A stretch of DNA of 64,000 nt, from assembly GCA_963781955.1 (NCBI GenBank), contig CAWAHU010000002.1, forward strand, positions 930,001-994,000. The letters are read 5' to 3'. The notes below the pieces were generated by a model. That model did not search any database, was not told the DNA's origin, and saw only the letters and a program-made list of their open reading frames with translations. The stretch comes from Bog-473 sp963781955. Lineage in GTDB: Bacteria; Actinomycetota; Acidimicrobiia; Acidimicrobiales; RAAP-2. Made by a program: the position numbers and the translations under genes. This document shows, piece by piece, positions 35,165 through 46,571 of this stretch (position 1 is its first letter; each line of letters begins with the position of its first letter).

Positions 35165-37375
35165 TCAGCCGGAGGGAGCCGATGCCATGACACCGCTGAG
35201 CGCACCATCGCCCGGACCGGTGTTGTAGCTGCACGGTCCGAGCGGGTCGAGCAGCCAGTCCCAGACCAGGAACGCGCTGTCTCCGGCAGCGAATTGGGCG
35301 CTCATCTTGGCCGCCATGTCCTGGCTGCGCTGCTGGAGGCTCTCGCACCCGCTCTGGCCGTTCCCGGCGACGATCCCGGCCTCACCGGTGATGATGGGTT
35401 TGTTGAGGGCCTTGGCCTGGGCGAACCGCTCCGCCATGCCGTTCCACCGATCCCCGCCGAGCGGCACCGATCCGTAGTAGTCGTGGACGCTCAAGACGTC
35501 GATTCCCGACGACGCCCCGACGCTCTGGTAGTCGTTTCCTGAGGACCCGCACTGTCCCGAGCCCAGCAGGCCGTCCTCGACCAGGTGCGCCGGGTCGAGG
35601 CGGTGGATCTGCGTGCCCACGGTGGTGAAGAAGTACTCCAGCGCTGCGGCGGCGGCGGTCTCGTTGGGACAGGTCTGGTGGCCCTCACAGTTGGTCGGCT
35701 CGTACGCCGGCGCGCACGTGGAGACCTCGGCTTCGCTCATCGGCTCCCACATGCCGAGGGCGGGCGAGTCCGCGTACCGGCTCACGATGCCGTTCATGTA
35801 ATCCCAGTAGGACAGGGGCGTGAGGCCGCGACCATTGGAGTTGGTGGGTGAGTTGTACACGTTCCGGAAGCCGCCCGAGTACCAGGGTGGATCCTGCCAG
35901 GTTCCGCCGTCGCAGGAGCTCCCCTGACCACCGATCACCGGGATCAGGTAGACGTGGTACTTGGCCGCCTCGTAGAAGATGTCGTCGAGCGGCTGCCAGT
36001 CGACCTGACCGGTGTGGACGTTGGTCGCCATCGTGCCCTGCAGGGCCCAGAACCGCACGAGGGAGTTGGGACGCAGGGAGGCGAAGAACGCGTCGATCTG
36101 TGAGGTGGTGGCCATGCCCCCGCACCCGGCATTGATGCCCCAGTGGGTGGCCAGCTGGTAGGCGTTGTAGCCGGTGAAAGCCGTCCGCACCCCGCCGACG
36201 GCGAGGCTCTGACCCTGGGCCGTGATGGGGAGCTGCCCGGTGGGGACGTAGGTGAACCGGTCCGCGCTTGTCTGGTTCGACGTTCCCGCCGGGGTCACGA
36301 CGCTGACATCGACCGTGCCCGCTCCCACCGGGGCCACGGCCGTGATGGTCGTGGTCGAGGTGACGGTGAAGTCGGACGAGGCATTGCTGCCGAAGTCGAC
36401 CGCGGTGGCTCCGGCAAAGTCCGAACCCGAGATCTCGACGGTCGCACCTCCTCCGACCGTCCCGCTCGAAGGGATGAGCGCCCGCACGGAAACCGGCGAA
36501 GTGCCGCCGCCTCCCGACGCCCCTGCGGTCGCCGAGGGTGCGGTCGGCCTCGAAGTCGTGCTCGTGCTCGTGGTCGTGGGCGGCTTCGCCACCGACGTCG
36601 TTGTGGCCGGGGCAGCGGTCGCCGAGACGGTGACGACCGCACCGGTCGCCGGCGAGCCGTAGTTCTTGGCGTCGCCGAAGGGGTGAACGGCACCGTCCGC
36701 GGTCAGGACCCAGTAGCCGCCCGAGGGTGTCGCCGCCATCGAGGTGGCGGGGGCTGGCCACCTGGTGACCGAGCCCCGGTTGACAGCATCGCCGAACGCG
36801 TAGACGGTGCCGTCCCGGCTCAACAGCCAGTAGCCGTTGTTGTCGGGTGTGGGAGCCATGTAGGTGATCGGAGAGCTCGGTGGACTGCCTCCGAGCGAGC
36901 CCTTGAAGGACGCATCGCCGTAGGCGAAGATCCCGCCGTCGGAAGCCACCATCCAGTACCCGCCCCCGTCGTGGGTGCGGGCCATGCCCACGATGGGCTG
37001 GTTGAGGTGCATCCCCCCCGCGGACCCGTAGAACCCTGCGTCCCCGTAGGCGAAGATCCCGCCGTCGGCCGCCACCATCCAGTACCCGCCCCCGTCATGG
37101 GTCGGGGCCATGCCGACCACGGGTTGGTTGAGGTGCAAGGAGCCCGTCGAGCCGAAGTAGCCGGCATCGCCGAACGTGAAGACGCCACCGTCGGCCGCAA
37201 CGAGCCAGTACCCCCTGCCGTCGGTGGTGGGGGCCATGCCGACCATGCTCTGGTTGAGGACGGCGTTCGACATGTCACCGAATGACACGGCGTCACCGAA
37301 CGACTGCACGGCACCACCGTTGGACACGACCCAGTAGCCCGTGACCGTCAGCGGTCGCGGCAGATGCCGAACCAC
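35165..37375 (-). CDS. Secreted GH5-like glycoside hydrolase with GYW repeats and IPT/TIG domain
   Basis: A 736-residue protein. Residues 12-250 hold about seven repeats of the type GYWMVAADGGIFAYGDAGF, a beta-propeller-like module common on actinobacterial surface enzymes. A Thr/Ser linker, then an IPT/TIG Ig-like domain (SSGTVGGGATVEISGSDFAG), precede a C-terminal (beta/alpha)8 domain resembling GH5 (TAFTGYNAYQLATHWGINAG, GMWEPMSEAEVS with a putative acid/base Glu, KPIITGEAGIVAG with a putative nucleophile). As read, it has no signal peptide. The upstream gene at 37348 supplies a hydrophobic segment in another frame, so a frame break near 37350-37375 is possible. The sugar target is unknown. 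Confidence 0.72.
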   Translation of the reverse strand: MVRHLPRPLTVTGYWVVSNGGAVQSFGDAVSFGDMSNAVLNQSMVGMAPTTDGRGYWLVAADGGVFTFGDAGYFGSTGSLHLNQPVVGMAPTHDGGGYWMVAADGGIFAYGDAGFYGSAGGMHLNQPIVGMARTHDGGGYWMVASDGGIFAYGDASFKGSLGGSPPSSPITYMAPTPDNNGYWLLSRDGTVYAFGDAVNRGSVTRWPAPATSMAATPSGGYWVLTADGAVHPFGDAKNYGSPATGAVVTVSATAAPATTTSVAKPPTTTSTSTTSRPTAPSATAGASGGGGTSPVSVRALIPSSGTVGGGATVEISGSDFAGATAVDFGSNASSDFTVTSTTTITAVAPVGAGTVDVSVVTPAGTSNQTSADRFTYVPTGQLPITAQGQSLAVGGVRTAFTGYNAYQLATHWGINAGCGGMATTSQIDAFFASLRPNSLVRFWALQGTMATNVHTGQVDWQPLDDIFYEAAKYHVYLIPVIGGQGSSCDGGTWQDPPWYSGGFRNVYNSPTNSNGRGLTPLSYWDYMNGIVSRYADSPALGMWEPMSEAEVSTCAPAYEPTNCEGHQTCPNETAAAAALEYFFTTVGTQIHRLDPAHLVEDGLLGSGQCGSSGNDYQSVGASSGIDVLSVHDYYGSVPLGGDRWNGMAERFAQAKALNKPIITGEAGIVAGNGQSGCESLQQRSQDMAAKMSAQFAAGDSAFLVWDWLLDPLGPCSYNTGPGDGALSGVMASAPSG

Positions 37376-37533
37376 TTCGGTTGCACGCCGCCCACCGGGC
37401 TGGCGTGCACGACCCAGCCGGCAATGCCGAGGACGAGCGCGACCGCGAGCAGCAGGTTGAGCACCACCACACGGCGACCCTCGACTGTGTCCTGTCCGTC
37501 CCGCCGACGCAGTCGGTTCACCAAGTCCCCCAA
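37348..37533 (-). CDS. Short membrane-anchor ORF, possibly the lost N-terminus of the GYW-repeat hydrolase
   Basis: A 61-residue frame with a basic start (LVNRLRRRDGQDTVEGRR) and one helix (VVVLNLLLAVALVLGIAGWV), ending QPKWFGICRDR. It overlaps the hydrolase frame by 28 bases. A one-base change in the overlap would fuse the two into an exported or membrane-anchored enzyme, which the hydrolase needs. Alternatively it is an independent small membrane protein. Start TTG 37533, or GTG a few codons later. Confidence 0.45.
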   Translation of the reverse strand: MGDLVNRLRRRDGQDTVEGRRVVVLNLLLAVALVLGIAGWVVHASPVGGVQPKWFGICRDR

Positions 37534-37904
37534 GTCGTGCGGGGGGTGGCGCGCTCGGACACTCGCCGGACAGCCGGTGGACGGTTCCTCGTGACGTTCA
37601 CCGCTCGTGCTCGCGCGCGAGCGTCCCTCCGAAGTCGACCGCCTGAGTCAGCCCAGCCAGTGCTGCGTGATAGCTCCGGATCCCCCGTCGTGCGTCCCGC
37701 ACTTACGGGACGTTGAATTGGTCGGGTCGGACGTCAGTCGTGGTGAGTTTCGATCCGTTGACCGCGCCGGAATTGGGCGTGTGTTGTCTCTGAGAACGTC
37801 GCGGCACTGGCAGCGGGATGCGCGCCCCCACGAGTCGGGGCGATACCCATGGCGGTGGGTCTTACACGGCCTGGCCCAGAGTCGGCACCAACGCCGGGGG
37901 CGCC
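37534..37904. other. Spacer of 370 bases with a short palindrome
   Basis: No supported gene. It should hold the promoter of the minus-strand anchor and hydrolase genes and the 3' region of the next minus-strand gene. A perfect 14-bp palindrome, GCTCGCGCGCGAGC, lies at 37609-37622 and could be an operator or a hairpin. Confidence 0.4.
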
Positions 37905-38660
37905 CTACCCCGAGGCCGAGGAGGCGGCTCGGAGCCTGGTGATCGGGATCGCTCCGGTTGGGGTGGCCACATGGACAGGCTCGCCCCATTTGGAGAAATT
38001 CACGATCTCGCCCTTCGCCGAGCGGCCGGTCCCGCTGGACTCGACCGCCTCGACCGGGAGCGGCCGCCCGGCGGCCGCCACGAAGAGGGCAATACGCCCT
38101 GTCCCACCCGGTGCGGCTCCCGAGATGCTCTTCACCCACTGCCCGTGAACTTTGATCCGCTTGCCCACGGCCAACGCGCCCGACGGGGTCACGTTGGCCA
38201 TGGCCGAAGGCAGGGCCAGGTTCGCCGCGACGGATTGGAACGCGGAGTCGGAGGATGGAACGGACACCCACTTGTCCGAGAGGGTGGGTACCAGGGCGCT
38301 CGGGAGCCCGAAGTACGTCGTCATCCCCTTGGCGTTCCCCGAGAAGTACGCCACACCGCCGACCAGGAGGGTCGCTGCCAGTGCCTTCTTGATGGCGACG
38401 GTCTGCTTGCCCGAGTCCTTCGAGGAGTCCTGGACGACCCTGCCCGTCGTCGAGCCGGAGAAGAACCGCACGGTGATACGTGCCGAGCCGGCGTTGGTCG
38501 CCGCCGCGAGCGACTGCGCGAGCGTCTTGTTCGCCGCACCCGATGACCCCGCCGCCGGGGCGGCCGAGGCCTCGGCGGACGCGGTCAGGGCGAGCACGCA
38601 GGCGACGACGGCGACCCCGCACCGTGCTGTCCTCGACGTGATGGCCGCGGGGATCTTCAT
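37905..38660 (-). CDS. Exported protein, possibly LppX/LolA-like fold
   Basis: A 251-residue exported protein. ATG 38660 is preferred over GTG 38693 because the protein then opens with a clean signal peptide (MKIPAAITSRTARCGVAVVA, ending EASA) and a TACGGT -10 box lies nine bases upstream (38670-38675, minus strand). The mature part begins with a helix (ANKTLAQSLAAATNAGSARI) then alternating beta strands with DKWVSVPSSD and IKVHGQWVKS. This order is reminiscent of the LppX_LprAFG / LolA fold, but there is no lipobox Cys at the cleavage site. Function unknown. Confidence 0.6.
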   Translation of the reverse strand: MKIPAAITSRTARCGVAVVACVLALTASAEASAAPAAGSSGAANKTLAQSLAAATNAGSARITVRFFSGSTTGRVVQDSSKDSGKQTVAIKKALAATLLVGGVAYFSGNAKGMTTYFGLPSALVPTLSDKWVSVPSSDSAFQSVAANLALPSAMANVTPSGALAVGKRIKVHGQWVKSISGAAPGGTGRIALFVAAAGRPLPVEAVESSGTGRSAKGEIVNFSKWGEPVHVATPTGAIPITRLRAASSASG

Positions 38661-38884
38661 GACTGAAGCACCGTAGTGAGCCGCAGAGGCCATGCCACCG
38701 CGTCCAGAAGGGAAGGGCCCGCCCGGCGGAGGATTTCACCCGGGCGTCGTGCATGTGCCCCCCGGAGTTCGCGGTCCTGTCACGCGTCCCCCCCCAACGC
38801 GGCCTCGCGGGTCGAGGCCGCACGCCGGGACCCCCGTCCAGTACGTCGTCCGACTCGCAGGGCGCGCCGGTAGCGTGACGGGCC

Positions 38885-39664
38885 ATGACCCGTCCGGACC
38901 CGCCCCAGGTCATCCCGCGCCCGCCGAGCTGGCGGCCAGGCGCGTCGGCGCCCTGGGCCGAGGTACCCGAACCCGAGCGCACCGGCATCGGCGTGGACCG
39001 GGTCCTGGCCGCGATGGCCGCGCTGGGCCAGCTCGGCCCGGTGCCCGACGCCGTGGGCTCGGACCGCCTCTTCGGGCCGGCCGTCCTGGTCGACGAGGGC
39101 TGGGCGGCCGACGGTCAGGCCGCGGCGCTGCGCCGGGTCAACGCCGGCGTCCTGGCCATCTTCTTCGAGGAGGACGGCGAGGCCCGGGTCGTCCTGACCA
39201 GGCGTTCCTCGGGGCTTCGGACGCACAAGGGGGAGGTGAGCTTCCCCGGTGGGCGCCTCGACCCTGGGGAGGGCCCGGCCGAGGCGGCGTTGCGCGAGGC
39301 GCACGAGGAGGTCGGGCTCGACCCGGGCCAGGTCACGACGGTGGGCTGGCTCCACCCCCTGATGACCATGGTCTCCTCTTCATTCATCATGCCGGTGGTG
39401 GGGACCGTGCCGGCCCGGCCGAACCTGGTGGCCAACCCTCACGAGGTGGAGCGGGTCTTCGACGTTGCGCTGGCCGAGCTGGCCGACCCCGCCGTCTTCC
39501 ACGAGGAGCGGTGGCGGGTCCCGGGGCGGACCATCCCGGGCAGCCGCGACGGCTCCTTTCCCGTGTGGTTCTTCGAGGTCGCCGGAGAGATCGTCTGGGG
39601 CGCCACCGCCCGCATGCTGCACGAAGTGCTCAGCATCGTCCTGACCGGGACCAACGGGGCCTGA
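38885..39664 (+). CDS. NUDIX hydrolase, CoA-pyrophosphatase-like
   Basis: A 259-residue NUDIX enzyme. The full Nudix box is present: GGRLDPGEGPAEAALREAHE then EVGL (residues about 119-141). SFPGGRLD and the downstream TTVGWLHPLMTMVSSSFIMP suggest the CoA / NADH pyrophosphatase subgroup (NudL type). An N-terminal extension of about 80 residues has no known domain. ATG 38885 lies eight bases after a TAGCGT -10 box (38871-38876), so leaderless translation is likely. It is convergent with the FAH-family gene. Confidence 0.85.
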   Translation: MTRPDPPQVIPRPPSWRPGASAPWAEVPEPERTGIGVDRVLAAMAALGQLGPVPDAVGSDRLFGPAVLVDEGWAADGQAAALRRVNAGVLAIFFEEDGEARVVLTRRSSGLRTHKGEVSFPGGRLDPGEGPAEAALREAHEEVGLDPGQVTTVGWLHPLMTMVSSSFIMPVVGTVPARPNLVANPHEVERVFDVALAELADPAVFHEERWRVPGRTIPGSRDGSFPVWFFEVAGEIVWGATARMLHEVLSIVLTGTNGA

Positions 39665-39705
39665 GGCCTGCACGCCTCGGAGGCGGGAAAGCAAGACTCC
39701 GGTGG

Positions 39706-40396
39706 TCAGTCGCTGAAGCGCAAGGACAGGTGGCCGAGCAGCCCGAACGAGACGTCGAGGGCGTCGCCCGGCGCCACCGGGAGGGGCGCCACCACCGAGC
39801 CCCCGAATTATGCGGTCACCGGGTTCGAGCGCGGCACCGTGCTCGGCCAGGAAGGTCCGGACGAAGATCACGGTCGCCGCCGGGTCCTCCACGATCCGTC
39901 CCTCGCCCAGGACCTGCCCGCCCTTCGTGACCGTGGCCACCATCGCCCAGGGATCGGCTCCCGCCACCTCGGGGCCGAAGACGACGCCGCGCTGGAAGAT
40001 GTTGGCGGCCAGGATCGGCTCGATGTCGTCGTAGGGGAGGTCCAGGTCGACGAGCTCGAGGGCGGGGGCGAGCCCGGCCACGCCTCCGTCCTCACCCACG
40101 CGGATGGCCACCTCGACCTCGACGGCCGGTGCGGTCCAGCCCCCGATGGCCACGGTGGCGCCGTCCGGCAGCACGCCGGACTCGAGCAGGTACCCCACCA
40201 CGGCGGTGCGCAGCCCGAAGTGGGCCTGGATGGCGGGGGAATTGAAGCCGATCTTCCAGCCCACGGCCCGGTCACCCGATTCCACGGCCGCCTGCCGGCG
40301 CCGCAGCATGGCCCGCATGCCGCGGGTGACCACGCCGGTCGCGTCGGCGGTTTCGGCAGGGGTGCCGGGATCGCCGGGGGTCTCGGGCGGGGCCAT
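39706..40396 (-). CDS. 2-oxopent-4-enoate hydratase-like enzyme, FAH superfamily (frameshifted)
   Basis: Predicted hydratase or decarboxylase of 2-keto acid dienoates (MhpD-like), about 230 residues. Starting at ATG 40396 it shows AVGWKIGFNSPAIQAHFGLR, VEVEVAIRVGEDGG (metal-binding Glu) and AANIFQRGVVFGPEV. After a run of five C (plus strand 39800-39804), homology continues in the next frame as SVVAPLPVAPGDALDVSFGL then LGHLSLRFSD before a stop at 39706. One base too many in that homopolymer explains the break. Acts probably in aromatic or alpha-keto acid breakdown, but no pathway partner is adjacent. Confidence 0.75.
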
Positions 40397-40567
40397 CGGC
40401 ACGAGTCTCGCGCGGCGACGGAATTCGCACCCAGGCCCGGCCGGAGGGGCACGACACGCAGAGTAGGATGAGGGATCGTCGGCGTGTCGGCCCGGCGTTC
40501 GCACAGAACAACATGCCGGTGTGGTGGTCGTGCCGTACCGGTCGACCAGTGCCGGAGGGCGAGCAGA

Positions 40568-41731
40568 GTGGCTGAGATCGAGATCGGCATCTTCAAGTCG
40601 GGACGTCAGGCCTACGGGTTCGATGACATCGCCATCGTCCCGAGCCGCCGGACCCGGGATCCCGAGGACGTCGACATCTCGTGGGAGATCGACGCCTACA
40701 AGTTCGAGCTGCCGGTGATGGGCGCGGCGATGGACGGGGTGATCAGTCCGGCCACGGCGATCGAGCTCGGGCGGTTCGGTGGCCTCGGCGTCTTGAACCT
40801 CGAGGGCCTGTGGACCCGCTACGAGGACCCGACGCCGCTCTTCGACGAGATCCGCGAGCTCGACGACGAGAAGGCTACGGCCCGCATGCAGCAGATGTAC
40901 CAGGAGCCGATCGTCCCCGAGCTCGTGACGGCGCGCATCCGCCAGATGAAGGAGGCCGGCATCACGACCGCCGCCTCGGTCACGCCCCAGCGCACCGAGG
41001 CGCTGGCGCCGGCCATCCTGGCCGCCGAGCTCGACCTCCTGGTCATCCAGGGCACGGTTGTCTCCGCCGAGCACGTCTCGAAGACCAGTGAGCCGCTCAA
41101 CCTCAAGCGCTTCATCCGTGAGTTCGAGATCCCCGTCATCGTGGGTGGCTGCGCCTCGTACCAGGCCGGCCTCCACCTCATGCGCACCGGCGCGGTCGGC
41201 GTGCTCGTCGGTGTCGGCCCGGGCAACGCCTGCACCACCCGTGGCGTGCTCGGCCTCGGGGTCCCGCAGGCCACGGCCATCGCGGACGTGGCCGGCGCCC
41301 GCATGCGCCACCTCGACGAGACCGGCGTCTACGTGCACGTCATCGCCGACGGCGGGATGTCCAAGGGCGGGGACATCGCCAAGGCCATCGCCTGCGGTGC
41401 CGACGCCGTGATGCTCGGTTCGCCGCTCTCTTCCGCCTTCGAGGCGCCCGCACGGGGCTTCCACTGGGGCATGGCCACCTTCCACCCGACCCTCCCGCGG
41501 GGCGCCCGTGTCCGCACGTCGGTGCGGGGCAGCCTGCGCGAGATCCTCCTCGGCCCCGCCCACGAGAACGACGGCCGCATGAACCTCTTCGGGGCGCTCA
41601 AGACCGCCATGGCCACCTGCGGCTACGAGACGGTCAAGGAGTTCCAGAAGGCCGAGGTCATGGTGGCGCCGTCGCTGCAGACCGAAGGGAAGTTCTTCCA
41701 GCGCACCCAGGGCGTGGGGATGGGGCACTGA
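40568..41731 (+). CDS. guaB3: GuaB3-type IMP dehydrogenase family protein
   Basis: A 387-residue (beta/alpha)8 enzyme of the IMP dehydrogenase superfamily, without CBS domains, matching the actinobacterial GuaB3 group. The catalytic loop is VGPGNACTTRGVLG (Cys present) and ADGGMSKGGDIAKAIACGAD binds the phosphate. The start is GTG 40568 (AEIEIGIFKSGRQAYGFDDI), with GGAGGG about nine bases upstream; an ATG-less extension upstream is rejected. The stop overlaps the guaA start. The exact reaction of GuaB3 is not settled across the family; context with guaA supports guanine nucleotide synthesis. A TAGGAT box (40464-40469) may be its promoter. Confidence 0.9.
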   Translation: MAEIEIGIFKSGRQAYGFDDIAIVPSRRTRDPEDVDISWEIDAYKFELPVMGAAMDGVISPATAIELGRFGGLGVLNLEGLWTRYEDPTPLFDEIRELDDEKATARMQQMYQEPIVPELVTARIRQMKEAGITTAASVTPQRTEALAPAILAAELDLLVIQGTVVSAEHVSKTSEPLNLKRFIREFEIPVIVGGCASYQAGLHLMRTGAVGVLVGVGPGNACTTRGVLGLGVPQATAIADVAGARMRHLDETGVYVHVIADGGMSKGGDIAKAIACGADAVMLGSPLSSAFEAPARGFHWGMATFHPTLPRGARVRTSVRGSLREILLGPAHENDGRMNLFGALKTAMATCGYETVKEFQKAEVMVAPSLQTEGKFFQRTQGVGMGH

Positions 41732-43355
41732 CCGACACCGTCCTCGTCGTCGACTTCGGGGCCCAGTACGCCCGGCTCATCGCCCGGCGGGTCCGCGAGG
41801 CGCACGTCTACTCCGAGATCGTCCCGGCTTCCATCTCCGTCGAGGAGGTCCGCGCCCGGGCGCCCAAGGGCATCATCTTCAGCGGTGGGCCGAAGTCCGT
41901 CTACGAGACGCCGGCCCCGACCATCGACCCCGGCCTCTACGAGCTGGGCATCCCGATCCTCGGCCTCTGCTACGGCGCCCAGCTCATGGCGCTGCAGCTC
42001 GGCGGCACGGTGTCGCGCACGGGCCAGGGCGAGTACGGGCGCACCGAGCTCGCCCTGACCGCACCCTCGCCGCTGTGCCCGGACTGGCCGGCCACGGCGA
42101 GCGTATGGATGAGCCACGGCGACGCCATCACCGAGGCACCGCCGGGGTTCGTGGCCACGGCGACCAGCGCCGGCGCGCCGGTGGCGGCCATGCACGACCC
42201 CGAGCGCCGGCTCTTCGGGCTCCAGTTCCACCCTGAGGTGGTGCACACCGACCGGGGCAGCGAGGTCTTCGACCACTTCCTCATCGACGCCTGCGGGTGC
42301 CTGCCCGAGTGGACCCACGTGTCGATCATCGAGCAGCAGGTGGCTGCGGTGCGGGCCCAGGTGGGGACCGACCGCGTCCTGTGCGCGCTGAGCGGCGGCG
42401 TGGACTCGGCTGTGGCCGCGGCGCTGGTGCACAAGGCCATCGGCGACCAGCTCACCTGCGTGTTCGTCGACACCGGCCTCATGCGTGCCGGCGAGGCCGA
42501 CCAGGTCGAGGACACCTTCCGCCGCCAGTTCCACGTGGACCTGATCCACGTGAAGGCGGCCGACCGCTACTTCGCCGCGCTGGCCGGGGTGACCGACCCC
42601 GAGCGCAAGCGCAAGATCATCGGCGAGCTGTTCATCCGCATCTTCGAGGAAGTGGCGCGCGACCTCGGTGCCGGCGGCAGCGGGACGGGCGGCGCGGGCG
42701 ACGCGGCAGGGGGCACCGGAGCGGGCGACCACGCGGCAGCGGGCGCGGACATGGGCGCGCGCACGGGCGAGGGACCGAAGTTCTTGGTGCAGGGCACCTT
42801 GTACCCCGACGTGATCGAGTCCGGCAGCGACACGGCGGCGAACATCAAGTCGCACCACAACGTGGGCGGCCTGCCCGAGGACCTCGACTTCGAGCTGGTG
42901 GAGCCGCTGCGGCTCTTGTTCAAGGACGAGGTGCGCGCGGTGGGCGAGGAGCTCGGCCTGCCCCACGAGATCGTGTGGCGCCAGCCCTTCCCGGGCCCGG
43001 GACTCGGCGTGCGCATCATCGGCGAGGTCACCCCCGAGCGGGCCGAGATCCTGCGCAACGCGGACGCCGTCGTGGTCGAGGAGATCCGCCGGGCCGGCCT
43101 GTACCGCGAGCTGTGGCAGAGCTTCGCCGTCCTTCCGGCCGTGCGGACGGTCGGGGTCATGGGCGACGGCCGCACCTACGCCTATCCGATCGTGATCCGG
43201 GCCGTCACCAGTGACGACGCCATGACGGCCGACTGGGCGCGGTTGCCCTACGACCTGGTCGAGCGCATCGCGTCGCGGATCATCAACGAGGTGGAGGGCG
43301 TCAACCGGGTGGCACTCGACGTCACGTCGAAGCCGCCCGGGACCATCGAGTGGGA

Positions 43356-43359
<4 letters not shown>
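41728..43359 (+). CDS. guaA: GMP synthase (glutamine-hydrolysing), CTG start
   Basis: Converts XMP to GMP with glutamine and ATP. The 543-residue protein has the class I GATase domain (GLCYGAQLM, Cys at about residue 81; HPEVVHT), the ATP pyrophosphatase P-loop (LCALSGGVDSAVAAALV) and the C-terminal dimer domain ending PGTIEWE. No ATG, GTG or TTG occurs in frame before 41986, which is past the catalytic Cys. The start must therefore be CTG 41728, whose CTGA overlaps the guaB3 stop and gives the family N-terminus (TDTVLVVDFGAQYA). A Gly/Ala-rich insert of about 35 residues (42664-42777) precedes KFLVQGTLYPDV. The stop overlaps pcrA. Confidence 0.93.
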
Positions 43360-45862
<2,503 letters not shown>

Positions 45863-45948
45863 GCCCCGCCGCAGCCCCGCGACACGGGGCGACCCCTCCG
45901 GGACACGGTCTGGCGTATCGACTAGGGCTTCCGTATCCTGAATGCTGC

Positions 45949-46365
45949 ATGAAACGTCCCTACAGGGTGGTCGTGGCCAAGCCGGGCCTGGACGGTCATG
46001 ACCGGGGGGCCAAGGTCATCGCCCGGGCGCTGCGCGACAGCGGGTTCGAGGTCGTCTACACCGGCCTGCACCAGACGCCGGACCAGGTCGTCCAGGCCGT
46101 GGTCCAAGAGGACGCCGACGCGGTGGGGCTGTCGCTGCTGTCGGGTGCGCACCTCACGCTCGTGCCCAAGGTGGTGCAGCTCCTGTCCGAAGCCGGACGG
46201 GACGACGTCCTGGTCATCGTGGGCGGGATCATCCCCGAGGCCGACATCCCGGTGCTGAAGGAGCAGGGTGTCGCCGCCGTGTTCACCCCCGGCACGCCGC
46301 TCGACTCCATCGGGTCGTGGCTCGGTGAGGCGCTCGACCAGCGCGAGGAGGCGCTCCAGGCCTGA
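45949..46365 (+). CDS. B12-binding small subunit of methylmalonyl-CoA-type mutase
   Basis: A 138-residue cobalamin-binding protein. RVVVAKPGLDGHDRGAKVIA holds the DxHxxG motif, whose His ligates cobalt base-off; SLLSGAHLTL and VGGIIPEADIPVL complete the fold. It equals the C-terminal domain of methylmalonyl-CoA mutase as a separate chain. The large catalytic subunit is not in the window. The adjacent succinyl-CoA synthetase genes fit a route from propionyl units into the TCA cycle. A TATCCT box (45934-45939) lies nine bases before ATG 45949, suggesting a very short or absent leader. Confidence 0.88.
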   Translation: MKRPYRVVVAKPGLDGHDRGAKVIARALRDSGFEVVYTGLHQTPDQVVQAVVQEDADAVGLSLLSGAHLTLVPKVVQLLSEAGRDDVLVIVGGIIPEADIPVLKEQGVAAVFTPGTPLDSIGSWLGEALDQREEALQA

Positions 46366-46571
46366 GCCCCCTCGCGGGACGCACCGTCCGCCCGGCGCGC
46401 CGCGCCGGAGGTCGACGCAGGGCACCGGAGCGCCGGCCGGGGAGGGCCCGCGCCGGCGTCACGATCGGCACGGAGCGACCACGAGACGACCAAACCGACA
46501 CCGAGAGTCCCGACTCCGAGCACGACGCACGACAGAGAACACGACACAGAGAACAAGGAGGCAGCACCCAA

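Noticed and set aside
39380..41728. A 782-codon minus-strand frame covering guaB3 and the FAH gene
   Set aside because: Only the part from 40396 to about 39805 shows family similarity; the rest is antisense to guaB3 and to the NUDIX gene.
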